From positions 3,873,001 to 3,937,000 of the forward strand of contig NZ_CP132336.1 in assembly GCF_030758315.1 (NCBI RefSeq): a stretch of DNA of 64,000 nt. The letters are read 5' to 3'. Below the pieces are notes generated by a model. That model had not been told where the DNA came from. It saw nothing but the letters and a program-made list of their open reading frames with translations, and made no database searches. Positions 16,710 through 25,906 of the stretch are shown in pieces. The position numbers and the translations under genes are program-made. The DNA is from Pararhizobium sp. IMCC3301 (GTDB lineage Bacteria > Pseudomonadota > Alphaproteobacteria > Rhizobiales > GCA-2746425). Within the stretch, counting starts at the first letter, position 1; each line of letters begins with the position of its first letter.

Positions 16710-18239
16710 TCAACTCGACCTCGCAGTCTTGTCCTCGTCGATGCGTCGGGCCATCATGCGTTTTCGCAGCATCAGAAACATCGGTGTTGCGATCGAGAGC
16801 AGACATAGGAAAATCAGGACCAGAGAAATCGGCCGCAGCGCAATGCTCCAATAGCTTCCCTGTGCCTGTGCGATAAGCAGTGAACTGGTGAATTCACGCT
16901 CGGCGATCGGACCAAGTATCAGACCCAGGCCGATGGGTGCGGCTTCCATTTTGATCAGCCTCAGCGCATACCCGCCGATCCCCATGGCCGTCATGATGGC
17001 AACGCCATACATCGAATTTGTCACCGAAAATGCGCCGACCGAAGCAAACACCAGAATCGACGGCGCAAGGTAGGTTCGCGGGATTTTCAACACCAGTGTA
17101 GACACCCGGATGATCAGGAAATAGCCCAGAGGGGCAAGCAGGATGCTGGAGATCAGCAGTCCGATCATGAACGACATCGCCACGCCTGATCCGTCGGAAA
17201 TCAAATTCATGCCAGGTCGCATCCCGAAGGATAACAATGCACCAAGTATGACGGCGGCGTTGACATTGCCAGGAATGCCGAGTGCCATCATCGGAATCAG
17301 GCTGCCGCCGACCATGGCATTGTTGGCGACTTCCGAGGCAAACACGCCCTCGATGCGGCCTTTGCCATAGCTGGAACTGTCGCGATCCCAGCGGCGCGTT
17401 TCATTATAGGAAATCGTTGATGCAATGGGCCCGCCAGCGCCGGGCAACATGCCAATTAGAACTCCGATGGCCGATGAGCGGATCATGACATCCCAGCGGC
17501 GCACCATGCTCCGCAGGACTATGCGCAGCGCATCCTGTTGGCGTCCGATTTCAGGGGCACGGCGCTCGCCGGCCGGGTCGGCAAGACTGGCCAGAACCTG
17601 AGCCACGCAAAACAGGCCCAGCAACGCAGGGATCAGGTGAACGCCTGCAATCAGGGAGGACTGGCCGAAAGTGAACCGTGGCGTGCCCCAATAGGAATCC
17701 AGACCGATCAGGCTGATCGCGACACCCAATCCACCCCCGGCAAGACCTTTCATAAGGTTGCCTTCAGAGAGTGCCGCGATGGTGGTTAATCCCAGGATCG
17801 TCAGCCAGAAATACTCCTGCGGTCCAAATCGCAACGAAAATTCTGCCAATGCCCCAAATGTCAGCATCAGCACCAGCACGCCTGTGATCCCGCCGAACAC
17901 CGACCCGGCAAGGGCCGCCAGCAGCGCCTCGCGGGCGCGGCCCTGCAAGGTCATCGGAAACCCGTCAAATGTCGTGGGCAGGGATGAAGCTGTGCCGGGT
18001 ATGTTCAGCAGGATCGCGGAATTCGCGTCGCCATACATTGCGCCCATATAGATCGAGCCGAGCACCAGCAGTCCCATCAATGGGTCCATCGGGTACACAA
18101 CGGGCAGCAACAGGGAAATCGCCATCACTGAACTGAAGCCCGGCAGCGCACCGATGATCGCGCCAAAGACGGTCGCCAGAATGATCAGCAACAGGACCAT
18201 CGGATCCATTGCAGCGGCGAGACTTTCGGAAAAGGCCAT
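16710..18239 (-). CDS. TTT-system large membrane subunit (TctA family), second system
   Basis: This 509-residue multi-spanning permease subunit has TctA motifs GALPGFSSVMAISLLLPVVY near residue 30, GAMYGDANSAILLNIPGTA near residue 66, and SEVANNAMVGGSLIPMMALG near residue 300. It provides the membrane channel for the substrate bound by the TctC protein at 18319-19266. The gap to tctC contains a strong hairpin (18271-18307), which probably sets different expression levels for receptor and channel. The small subunit follows immediately. Confidence 0.93.
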   Translation of the reverse strand: MAFSESLAAAMDPMVLLLIILATVFGAIIGALPGFSSVMAISLLLPVVYPMDPLMGLLVLGSIYMGAMYGDANSAILLNIPGTASSLPTTFDGFPMTLQGRAREALLAALAGSVFGGITGVLVLMLTFGALAEFSLRFGPQEYFWLTILGLTTIAALSEGNLMKGLAGGGLGVAISLIGLDSYWGTPRFTFGQSSLIAGVHLIPALLGLFCVAQVLASLADPAGERRAPEIGRQQDALRIVLRSMVRRWDVMIRSSAIGVLIGMLPGAGGPIASTISYNETRRWDRDSSSYGKGRIEGVFASEVANNAMVGGSLIPMMALGIPGNVNAAVILGALLSFGMRPGMNLISDGSGVAMSFMIGLLISSILLAPLGYFLIIRVSTLVLKIPRTYLAPSILVFASVGAFSVTNSMYGVAIMTAMGIGGYALRLIKMEAAPIGLGLILGPIAEREFTSSLLIAQAQGSYWSIALRPISLVLIFLCLLSIATPMFLMLRKRMMARRIDEDKTARSS

Positions 18240-18270
18240 TGAAATGTGTCTCCGGAGAATGTGTCTCCCG

Positions 18271-18307
18271 TTTCAGGGCGGCCCGAAAGCAACCGGCCGC
18301 CCTGAAA
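18271..18307 (-). terminator. Intercistronic hairpin between tctC and tctA
   Basis: Perfect 13-base arms TTTCAGGGCGGCC (18271-18283) and GGCCGCCCTGAAA (18295-18307) enclose an 11-base loop. On the transcribed strand no T-run follows, so this is more likely a partial terminator or an mRNA-stabilising stem protecting the abundant receptor message than a full stop. Confidence 0.7.
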
Positions 18308-18318
18308 ATAATGCAGAA

Positions 18319-19266
18319 CTAGTCGATCAGCTTGTACTTGCGCAGCAGAGCTGAGACGCTTCCTTCCATCGCCATGACGGAGGCTTCCAGAGCTTCGCCG
18401 TCCTGCCAGATGGCACCCTGACCTTGCTCGGCTGATGCGGTTATGAAGCCTTCGCTTTCAGTCACCGATTTCAGCGTGTCACGCAGGTAAGTCAGAGCAT
18501 GATCCGGCAATCCTGCAGGGGCCACGATAATCCGGGCAGTCGCGAGCGAGATCGGAATGCCTTTTTCTGTGAAAGTCGGGACGTCAGCTGCAAAGCTGGA
18601 CCGCTCTTCAGATGTGACGGCCAGAGCGCGGCCGCTTTCCTGATTGGTGAACAGGCCAAGCCCGATCAATCCAGCGCTCACATGACCGCCGCTGATACGC
18701 GCTACAGTGTTGGCACCGCCCTGCGTGGGCACCAGTGTCACTTCGATCTCGGCGCCATCCATCATCTGCAAGGCTGCGATGTGGGCAGCACCCAACGTGC
18801 CTGTGATCGCCAGGGTCATGGTTCCCGGTGCTTCCTTCGCTGCGGCGACAAAGTCTTCGAGAGTCTGGTAGGGGCTCGATTCCGGCACCATCAGCACAAT
18901 TGGGTCAGAATTCACACGGCCGATATAATCGAAACCATCCAGCGAGAATGTGGCCGATCCGGACACCGGCTGAACCACCATATTCGGCAGGTTCACGATG
19001 CCAATAGTATAACCATCGGCATCGGCCCGGGCTATGGCGTCCGTTCCCACGGCCCCGGCAGCGCCGGGTTGATATTGAAAGTTGAAGCTTTCGCTGGTCT
19101 GTTCCTGCCAGAAGCGATCAACGGTTCTGGCGACACGGTCTGAACCGCCACCAGCACCAAATGGAACTATCAAGGTTATCTGACCATCAGGAAAATCCGC
19201 CGCCTGTGCGGCCCACGACCCAAAAAGCGCTGCCACCAGTGCAGCACACCGAACAATTTTTTTCAT
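18319..19266 (-). CDS. TTT-system periplasmic substrate-binding protein (TctC family), second system
   Basis: This 315-residue protein has a clear signal peptide (MKKIVRCAALVAALFGSWAA, cleavage near AQAADFPDG). The mature part follows TctC: ITLIVPFGAGGGSDRVARTV, then FNFQYQPGAAGAVGTDAIA, and DGYTIGIVN. It binds the substrate of the module B transporter in the periplasm. It is the first gene of its operon, reading leftward from a long intergenic region holding a 22-base palindrome (19320-19341). An FCD-GntR regulator and a UxaA-type lyase are encoded in the same module, suggesting a hydroxy- or sugar acid ligand. Confidence 0.9.
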   Translation of the reverse strand: MKKIVRCAALVAALFGSWAAQAADFPDGQITLIVPFGAGGGSDRVARTVDRFWQEQTSESFNFQYQPGAAGAVGTDAIARADADGYTIGIVNLPNMVVQPVSGSATFSLDGFDYIGRVNSDPIVLMVPESSPYQTLEDFVAAAKEAPGTMTLAITGTLGAAHIAALQMMDGAEIEVTLVPTQGGANTVARISGGHVSAGLIGLGLFTNQESGRALAVTSEERSSFAADVPTFTEKGIPISLATARIIVAPAGLPDHALTYLRDTLKSVTESEGFITASAEQGQGAIWQDGEALEASVMAMEGSVSALLRKYKLID

Positions 19267-19319
19267 ATCTTCTTACTCCCATATCACTTCGGCGCGATGG
19301 CCAAATTCGAAAAATAATA

Positions 19320-19341
19320 TGATAACTCAACTGAGATATCA
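19320..19341. promoter_or_regulatory. Probable GntR operator 2, tctC promoter region
   Basis: This 22-base near-palindrome has outer arms TGATA and TATCA and inner arms CTCA and TGAG around an AC centre; 9 of 11 positions pair. It lies 53 bases upstream of the tctC start. The related site at 15530-15551 lies before the lyase. Bases 19342-19552 hold no gene I can see. Confidence 0.6.
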
Positions 19342-19552
19342 GTTTAAGTAAAGGGGCATATGAATCTGCAAGCTGTCAAGTGATATGTAAAACTGAGCGG
19401 CCTTCAAAATTCAACACTGACGTCAACAGCTATTTGTTGCCTGTTGCTCTGCAACACGAAGAATATCAAGGATGTTGAAAGGGAACCGACATCGCTTTAT
19501 CACAGCGGGTTGCGGTTCCGCAGCAACCAAATGGCCATGTTCGTATTGCACT

Positions 19553-20554
19553 TCACTCGTGAGAATGGGGCCCAAGCTTGTGGTGCAGCCGTGCGTCATG
19601 GCGCGAAAAATGACCGGTGAACCATTCCTCCAGAACTTCTGTTAGTCGGCGCGCCGAGCGCTCCGAGGTATCGCGCTCGCCATCCATGATGTCGCGAAGC
19701 GAATCGATCAGACGCTCATGATCGTGCTTGTGCACGCCGATCTGGTCATAAGCGGCGGCCCGCATCTGATGCTCCTCATGCGCGAAATGCGCCGAAATGG
19801 ACCGTAGCAGATCGCCGAACGCCCGGTCGATATCCCAGATCGACGCCGGCATCTTGCCGCGTGCGTTGAACAGATCGACCTGAAAGATACACAGATCTTC
19901 GGCGGACCGTTCGTCATAGACATATTGCAGCGGCGTATTGGAAACCAGACCGCCGTCCCAGTAGAGCGCGCCGTCGATCTCGACAGCGGGAAACCCCGGC
20001 GGCAGAGCGCCGCTGGCCATGATATGATCGGGCGTGATCGTCTGTTTCGCGCTGTCGAACCACGTCATGTTGCCGGTCTCGACATTGACCGCGCCGATGC
20101 AAAGGCGGACCGGACCGGCGTTGAGATAGTCGAAATCCGCAAGCTCCAGCAGGGTTTCGCGTAGCGGCGAGGTGTCATAGAAACTATTGGCACCGATGCT
20201 TCCGGCGGGCATCATCGCAGCCGGCGGAAAGCGTGGCGAAAAGAACCCCGGCACGCCCTGCGCCATCGTCGCGCTTGCGCTTAGTTCATTGGCAAACCCG
20301 CGCGGGATCAGGCCCGTCAGGAAAGGCATGGCACCACCGCTGGACGACACCAGATCCCAGAAGGCCCGAAGCCTCTCGACACGGCGGTCGGGCGGATTTC
20401 CCGCGATCAGCGCGGCATTGATCGCACCGATAGAGACGCCCACCACCCATTCCGTTCGCCGCCCGCTGGCAAATAGCGCCTCGAAGGCGCCAGCCTGGTA
20501 GGCTCCGAGCGCGCCACCGCCCTGCAGCACCAGCACGTTTTTTTCGGTTTCCAT
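19553..20554 (-). CDS. Patatin-like phospholipase
   Basis: This 333-residue cytoplasmic or membrane-associated acyl hydrolase has a Ser-Asp dyad. The oxyanion-hole loop QGGGALGAYQAG starts at residue 11, the nucleophile elbow GVSIGA holds Ser41, and the catalytic Asp is in YWDGGLVSN (Asp200). A C-terminal region after about residue 230 is rich in charged residues (DHERLIDSLRDIMDGERDT) and matches the DUF3734-like tail of such proteins. It probably cleaves phospholipids or other acyl esters. The start METEKN is preferred; an ATG four codons upstream is possible. Its neighbours (CBS-BON protein and cyclopropane synthase) suggest a membrane-lipid role. Confidence 0.88.
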   Translation of the reverse strand: METEKNVLVLQGGGALGAYQAGAFEALFASGRRTEWVVGVSIGAINAALIAGNPPDRRVERLRAFWDLVSSSGGAMPFLTGLIPRGFANELSASATMAQGVPGFFSPRFPPAAMMPAGSIGANSFYDTSPLRETLLELADFDYLNAGPVRLCIGAVNVETGNMTWFDSAKQTITPDHIMASGALPPGFPAVEIDGALYWDGGLVSNTPLQYVYDERSAEDLCIFQVDLFNARGKMPASIWDIDRAFGDLLRSISAHFAHEEHQMRAAAYDQIGVHKHDHERLIDSLRDIMDGERDTSERSARRLTEVLEEWFTGHFSRHDARLHHKLGPHSHE

Positions 20555-20566
20555 GGGATAATGCAC

Positions 20567-21095
20567 TCCACGCGATCATTGTGATTACATCTTCAAGTTA
20601 TTGAGCGGCAGGCAATATCAAGTGATACGCTAGGTACACGGCCAATTCTTACTGCGGGTCCTGAATTATCGATCCAAATTCATACATTTTAACAATGTTG
20701 TTTTGCACACTAAACTACAAGGTCGCCGCAATGACCAACACGACGTCTCCACCAGATATGCCGGATATGCCAGACTTTCACGACACTGAGATCGTGACTG
20801 CGCCGGTCCGCAACGGCAATCCGTTTCTGACGTATCAGGCTCGCCGTTTGCATGAATTGTCCGAAGTATAGTTGCAACGATTACGCCTGCCATTCGGACA
20901 AAATGCACATTCTGACCAGGATTGGTGCGAACTGAGATCCTCCGATAATCGGTGATCCGAGCGATCGCAGGTGATCGCGCCAGATCCTGCGCTACAGTAA
21001 TGTTCTCGGATGAACAGCGTCTCCAATATATTCGCCCCAGGTAAGCATCTTGATCGGTGTGCCCGCGCGGAGCGATATTTGTCAGAGAGTGTGCG
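20567..21095. other. Intergenic region with one doubtful small ORF
   Basis: About 530 bases between the patatin gene and the small membrane protein gene. A 46-codon plus-strand ORF at 20731-20871 (MTNTTSPPDMPDMPD, ending RRLHELSEV) has an AAGG about ten bases before its ATG; I recognise no family. Nothing else is evident. Confidence 0.3.
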
Positions 21096-21317
21096 ATGCA
21101 ATGGATTGTTGACAACTGGTTTCTGGTCCTGCTGATCGGAGGATTTATCGTGATGCATCTGTTTCATGGTCACGGCGGCGGTCACAGAAATGGATCGCGC
21201 CATCGCGAGCCCGAAGACCAACGCGACCAGGATCTACACGAAGATCAGAGGCGCTCTAACACCGACGAGACTGCGGCCGATCCGAACGCTGACCCACCGC
21301 GTGACGAGCAGCGCTGA
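21096..21317 (+). CDS. Small membrane protein, DUF2933-like
   Basis: This 73-residue protein has one N-terminal transmembrane helix (MQWIVDNWFLVLLIGGFIVM) directly followed by the His/Gly-rich segment HLFHGHGGGHRNGS and a highly charged tail rich in Asp, Glu and Arg. This layout matches small DUF2933 proteins, whose function is not established; the histidines could bind metal. The start at 21096 puts the helix at the N-terminus; thirteen upstream in-frame codons lack family resemblance. It lies upstream of the CBS-BON gene in the same direction, with a 290-base gap holding no convincing gene. Confidence 0.65.
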   Translation: MQWIVDNWFLVLLIGGFIVMHLFHGHGGGHRNGSRHREPEDQRDQDLHEDQRRSNTDETAADPNADPPRDEQR

Positions 21318-21609
21318 GGGGCGGCGGGATGCTCAGGTACAGCAAGGACGTAGACGACAGAAGCATAGCATGAACCTCGACATGCGCCGACTGGTGAAAC
21401 GGGATGCCAGGGAACTGGGCCTACCGGCTTTCGCTGCCCAGGCACCTGTTGCTTCCGTTCGCTCGGCGCCGGTATCGCGCGCCGTTGGCCGATCCAAGCT
21501 GCAGCCATGCCGACTGCGAATGAGTCTGGTGCACGCACGACGAGCACGAAAGCACGGTCGCCGTTGCGCCGTGATCCAAGAGCGAAAACTGAGACGAAAG
21601 GAAATTGCC

Positions 21610-22305
21610 ATGTTGGTCAAAGACGTCATGACGAAAAAGGTCGTCACCGTGACACCCGAAACCCGGATTGAGGAAATTGTCCGCCTGTTTCTCAAACACC
21701 ATATCAGCGGCGTACCCGTAGTGGATGAGGCGGGTGCCGTCGCAGGACTGGTCAGCGAGGGTGATCTGATGCGCCGGGTCGCCGATGCCGATGCGCCGCG
21801 CCGGTCCTGGTGGCTTGAACTTTTCGCTGGTGACGGGACCAGCGCAGCCGACTATGTGAAAGCCCACGGTCGGCAGGCCCGTGATGTGATGACGCGCGAA
21901 ATGATCACCCTGCCAGAGGACACGCCGGTCGGCCGTGCGGCGGCGGTGCTTGAAAAACACCGGATCAAGCGGATTCCGGTTCTGCGCGACGGCAAGCTTG
22001 TCGGGATCGTCAGCCGGAGCAACCTGTTGCAGGGCCTGTCGGTGGCTTCTGTCATTCCCGAGCCCAGCGCCGATGAGCGCGTGATACGGGCCCGCATCCT
22101 TGAGGCTTTGGCTGACGTGCCGGGAATTCAGGTGTCTTTGGTCAATGTGGTGGTCAACGACGGCGTCGCCAGCATTTACGGCATGGTCGAAAACGATTTC
22201 GAGGCCAACACCATCCGCTTGGCCGCCGAAGAGGCCGTGGGCGAAGGTAAGGTCGACATCCAGTTGGGCCGCCTTCCGGCGTGGGGCTACGGCTATGGCA
22301 TTTGA
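21610..22305 (+). CDS. CBS-domain pair plus BON domain protein
   Basis: This 231-residue protein has two CBS domains (about residues 1-65: VKDVMTKKVVTVTPETRIEE; about 90-145: ARDVMTREMITLPEDTPVGR) and a C-terminal BON domain (about 155-220: ADERVIRARILEALADVPG). CBS pairs bind adenosine nucleotides and BON domains often contact membranes or phospholipid, so this is likely a stress or energy-state sensor; no catalytic domain is visible. The start is fixed by AGGAA seven bases before ATG (MLVKDVMT). It is followed after 59 bases by the broken cyclopropane synthase gene. Confidence 0.88.
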   Translation: MLVKDVMTKKVVTVTPETRIEEIVRLFLKHHISGVPVVDEAGAVAGLVSEGDLMRRVADADAPRRSWWLELFAGDGTSAADYVKAHGRQARDVMTREMITLPEDTPVGRAAAVLEKHRIKRIPVLRDGKLVGIVSRSNLLQGLSVASVIPEPSADERVIRARILEALADVPGIQVSLVNVVVNDGVASIYGMVENDFEANTIRLAAEEAVGEGKVDIQLGRLPAWGYGYGI

Positions 22306-22364
22306 CGCTTAAAACTACTGTGTTCCGCCGAAATATGCTGGTTTTTAAAAAGTGAGATTATGTA

Positions 22365-23722
22365 ATGACGATGACTTCACAAAGCCCGTCAGTGTCCCGG
22401 CCGCTCGGGCGCCGCACCTGGTTTTCCGAAGCGGTGCTAAAAACCGCTTTGGCGCGGATCATCCGGAACGGAACGATGACTCTGCGGCTGCCCGATGGCC
22501 GTAGTCTGAGCTTTGGCAGCGGCAATCCCGTGGTTGTCGCCAAGATACAGGACTGGAAAACCTTGCGCCGGCTTGCGTTCAATCCCGATCTGGCATTGGG
22601 CGAGGCCTATATGGATGGCACACTGAATGTGACGCAGGGCGATATCTATGACTTTCTCGCGCTCTGGCTTGGCAATATCGGGCTGGGCCGCGGCCACTGG
22701 CTGCGGCAGATGCAGCAGCGCCTGCGCTGGCTGGGTCGGCGATTCACGATGTACAATCCGATTGGTCGCGCGCAACGGAACGTGGCACATCATTACGACC
22801 TGTCGGATGATCTTTACGAGCTGTTTCTCGATGCCGAACGGCAGTATTCCTGTGCCTTGTACGAGACCCCGCAGGACAGTCTGGAAGAAGCACAAGCCCG
22901 CAAGATGCGCCATATCGCTGCTAAGCTGCGGCTGGAAGAAGGGCTGAAGGTGCTGGACGCCGGCTCGGGCTGGCGTTGTCATTGGTCAGGGTCTCCGGTG
23001 CCGATGTCACCGGTGTGACACTGTCGGTCGAACAGCAACGTTATGCCCAAGCGCGCGCCGCACGCGAGGGACTATCAAATGCTGTCCGCTTCCTGCTCGA
23101 GGATTATCGACTGGAAAGCGGCCGCTACGACCGTATCGTCTCGGTCGGCATGTTCGAGCATGTCGGCGCCGGGCATTACCGTGAGTATTTCGAAAAACTG
23201 GCCGACCTTCTGGACGAAGACGGGGTCGCGTTGGTTCATACGATCGGCAGTGTCGGCGAGCCTGCCGCTCCGCATCCCTGGATCCGCAGATACATATTTC
23301 CCGGGGGATATATTCCGACTTTGTCGGAAATTACTCCTGAAATCGAAAGAAGCAGACTGATCGTCACCGATCTTGAAATCTTGCGGCTGCATTACGCCGA
23401 AACGCTGAAGGCATGGCGAGAGCGCTTCATGGCCAATCGTGACAGGGCCGTCGAAATTTACGACGAGCGCTTCTGCCGGATGTGGGAATTCTACCTGGCA
23501 GCCTGTGAAGCCGGATTTCGTCACAACGGCCTTGTTGTGTTTCAGCTTCAGCTAGCAAAAAAGGTGACGGCTTTGCCGATTATGCGGGACTATATCGCGG
23601 AAGACGAGAGCAGGATGATGACGCAGTCACGCGACAGAGCTGACAAAGTCGTCGGGGCGCCCTTTATGCAATGGCAAAGTTCCCGGGCTATCGTAGCTGA
23701 AGGGCCGGCTCCGGTTAGTTGA
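22365..23722 (+). pseudogene. Cyclopropane-fatty-acyl-phospholipid synthase, frameshifted
   Basis: Two overlapping frames together make one CFA synthase, an S-adenosylmethionine-dependent enzyme that cyclopropanates unsaturated membrane phospholipids. The first part runs from the N-terminus (GTMTLRLPDGRSLSFGSG, then YNPIGRAQRNVAHHYDLSDD) to LKVLDAGSGW. The second resumes at VRVSGADVTGVTLSVEQ and includes YDRIVSVGMFEHVGAGHY and the Phe-rich end FRHNGLVVFQLQLAKK. The break near 22971-22990 lies exactly in the glycine-rich SAM loop, where the normal GGxxLYLA stretch is shortened and shifted. The total length matches the family, so this is a recent lesion or a sequencing error. Confidence 0.85.
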
Positions 23723-23850
23723 GATTGGGTCCCGCGAGCACCACAATGGCGGCTACAGGGTTGCCGCAGTTTAAGGCCTAAAACAAGGCCCGGAATGTTG
23801 TCACTTGGCCACAGGCATTCTAAAGATGCTGATCAATCTCAAAGACCAGT

Positions 23851-24486
23851 TCAGCCGCTCGTTGGGCTGGTACGGACGCATACTGACCCTCCATAGCAAG
23901 AGTGACCGCATCTGCCATGATGCAGGGAACTGATCATCTGATTTGGCGAAGGCCGCTGGAATCTGTTCCCGGGTCGTGTCCTTCTTGCATCCAGCTGAGC
24001 TTGCGTGGGCCGGGAAGTCGAGGGGAAATTGCAAATCTTCCGGGCCACCGCACGGTTTTGGTGCGGATTCAATACCTGTAAAATGAGCTCTATGAGTCCT
24101 ACCATTACCGGCACCTCGCGCGATGCCAGCGTGACCGAGACCAGAGACTGGAAGTTGGCAGTCTTTCCAAGAGCGGAGGAATATTGTGGTGCAACGCCAA
24201 CCGAGTAACAGCCTTTCTTCGGCAATGCGGTGTCGTCAATGATTAGCCAGGCACTGTCGCCGCCAACCAATTTGTCAGCCTCGGCGAGTAGCGTCGCTTC
24301 GAGCTGGGCTGCATCCCAAACGCTGCTTCCGATGAAATGTTGAAGCTGGTGATAGCTCACGCCGCTATTACGTGCCGCCATCGGCTGAATGCTCTTGCGA
24401 TCGCCAAGATCGATCAGCCCCGCAACATAGGCAGGACACATCCGTGCCCGCATCTTGTGCCGCAGCGCTGCGGAAAACGGCGTCAC
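23851..24486 (-). pseudogene. IS701-family transposase remnant
   Basis: The first ~130 residues match the N-terminal half of an IS701-type transposase: RMCPAYVAGLIDLGDRKSIQ, then VSYHQLQHFIGSSVWD, and the first catalytic segment WLIIDDTALPKKG, followed by SVGVAPQYSSALGKTAN and REVPVMVGL. After this point the frame loses resemblance, and the other catalytic residues are missing. It differs from the IS701-like element at the window ends. It has cut off the 3' end of the serine recombinase gene that abuts it. Bases 23723-23850 hold nothing recognisable. Confidence 0.75.
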
Positions 24487-24489
24487 CCA

Positions 24490-24961
24490 GCGCTCCAGAT
24501 CAGCTTTTGAGCATGCTTGATCTGTGCGGCAGTGAGGGAAAGGGGACGCCCAACACCCACCCCACGACTTCGCACCGCCTTGAGGCCTGCCTGCGTCCGC
24601 TCGACGATCAATGACCGTTCAAATTCGGCCAGAGCCCCCATGAGATGGAAGGTGAGGCGACCTTGCGCCGTTGTTGTGTCGATGCCTTCGGTCAGGCTGT
24701 GCAGGTGAGCGCCCTTGGCTTCGAGATCGCGCACGACCTCGATCAGATGGGGTAGGGAGCGCCCGAGGCGATCCAGCCGCCAGACCGTGAGCACGTCACC
24801 CGCTTGCAGACTTGCTAACAGCTTGTCGAGTTTCGGGCGCTTGGCCGAGGCTCCCGACACTTGGTCAGTGACAATTTTTTCGAATCCCGCAAACTTAAGG
24901 TGTCGCGCTGCGAGTTGGCGTTTTGATCGACGGTTGAAACGCGGGCATATCCGATTTTCAT
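24490..24961 (-). pseudogene. Serine recombinase (resolvase/invertase), frameshifted and truncated
   Basis: The N-terminus reads MKIGYARVSTVDQNANSQ with the catalytic Ser9. A one-base loss near 24895 moves the remainder to the next frame, which reads FAGFEKIVTDQVSGASA, then GDVLTVWRLDRLGRSLPHL, and GRLTFHLMGALAEFERSLI, all standard for Tn3-type resolvases. The helix-turn-helix end stops after SLTAAQIKHAQKLI, where the IS701 remnant begins. Such enzymes resolve transposon cointegrates or plasmid dimers. It is a relic of a transposon backbone and is not expected to work. Confidence 0.8.
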
Positions 24962-25071
24962 GCAGATATTTAGCGACAGGGTTTCGCGACAAGAGTTATG
25001 ACTGAATCTGGTGTTTTGGGGATTTGAAGGTTGGCGGCGTATCTGATTGGTTTGTTGTTGCAAGACTTCAA

Positions 25072-25475
25072 CATTAACAGGATCCCCAAACGCCTATAGG
25101 TCTCCCAGCACGCGAAAATCCGGTCGCATTAAACCAGATCAAGTTCGCAAGGACAGGTTGGTCGTTTTCCATCCTGAAGCTGGTTTCTTCTGCCAGTGTT
25201 TCCCTGTTCGCCTCAAATAATACCTTGTTATTCGACAAAAATTCCCTGTTAATTCGGCTAGGGAATTCAACAGTAAGTAGCTGATTTATAGCCATAAATC
25301 AGGGACGTAGGCGCGAGAAATGGCGAAAATAGCGTGATTTCCCTGTTGATTTCCCTGTTTTCAGGGAAATGTCGCTCAGACTGGTCAGCTCCGGACTGCC
25401 TGCACAGCCACCACCCAAAACATATTCAGTACAATGGAAATTTATCGGATTTCGGCCGTGTTTCCGGGGGCATTC
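25072..25475. repeat. Dispersed repeat, copy 1 (longest)
   Basis: A long AT-richer non-coding repeat begins at CATTAACAGGAT and is shared with copies at 31929-32215 and 55255-55350, in the same orientation. It contains three head-to-tail 21-base units starting at 25200, 25221 and 25242, with consensus TTCCCTGTT plus a CG-containing second half. Further right it carries two more TTCCCTGTT motifs and the hairpin TTCCCTGTTTTCAGGGAA near 25350. It shares with copy 2 a terminal block ending in GGCCGTGTTTC. Its function is unknown. Confidence 0.75.
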
Positions 25476-25906
25476 TCAGGTGTCAGCTTGCCCCAGACGG
25501 CCGGTCTGCGCACATGCTGGCAGATTCTGCCAAAAGTCTGGGAACCGCTTTTAGACGCTAGCAGTTTGAGGCTGGTAGTATCAGGACACGCTGCTTGAAT
25601 ATCGTAAAGGTTTGAAGGGGTTTCGGGACGGTCAGAGGGTTTGAAACAGGTTACGCTGTTCCTTGCAAATTGGCGGGACCGAATGGCGGGCAGGCCATTC
25701 AGACGTCAGGCCGGAAGCATGGCCTTGTTCGCATTGATGAACCAGAAATCTTCCCTTATGCAATTCGGATAATTTGTCCCATAGGCGCTGACGTTAGACA
25801 GCTTGCATCAACAAACGACTCTCAACGAAGATCAATTCTTATTTGATACGGTCAGTTTATATACAAGACGGTTGTTTCAATTCGGAACCTCGGGCCGGCA
25901 TCGCGA
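25476..25906. other. Non-coding gap
   Basis: About 430 bases between the dispersed repeat and the IclR gene. I see no ORF with family resemblance, no structural RNA and no clear palindrome here. Confidence 0.4.

Noticed and set aside
20666-21221. Overlapping minus-strand frames between the patatin gene and the small membrane protein gene
   Set aside because: Their translations are compositionally random with no recognisable motif and no good ribosome site.
23025-23360. Additional small genes in other frames of the cyclopropane synthase region
   Set aside because: These are shadow frames of the conserved methyltransferase half and have no independent support.
25200-25267. Replication-origin iterons
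   Set aside because: Three 21-base units are present, but there is no repA/repC or partition gene nearby, and other copies of the repeat occur without replication genes.
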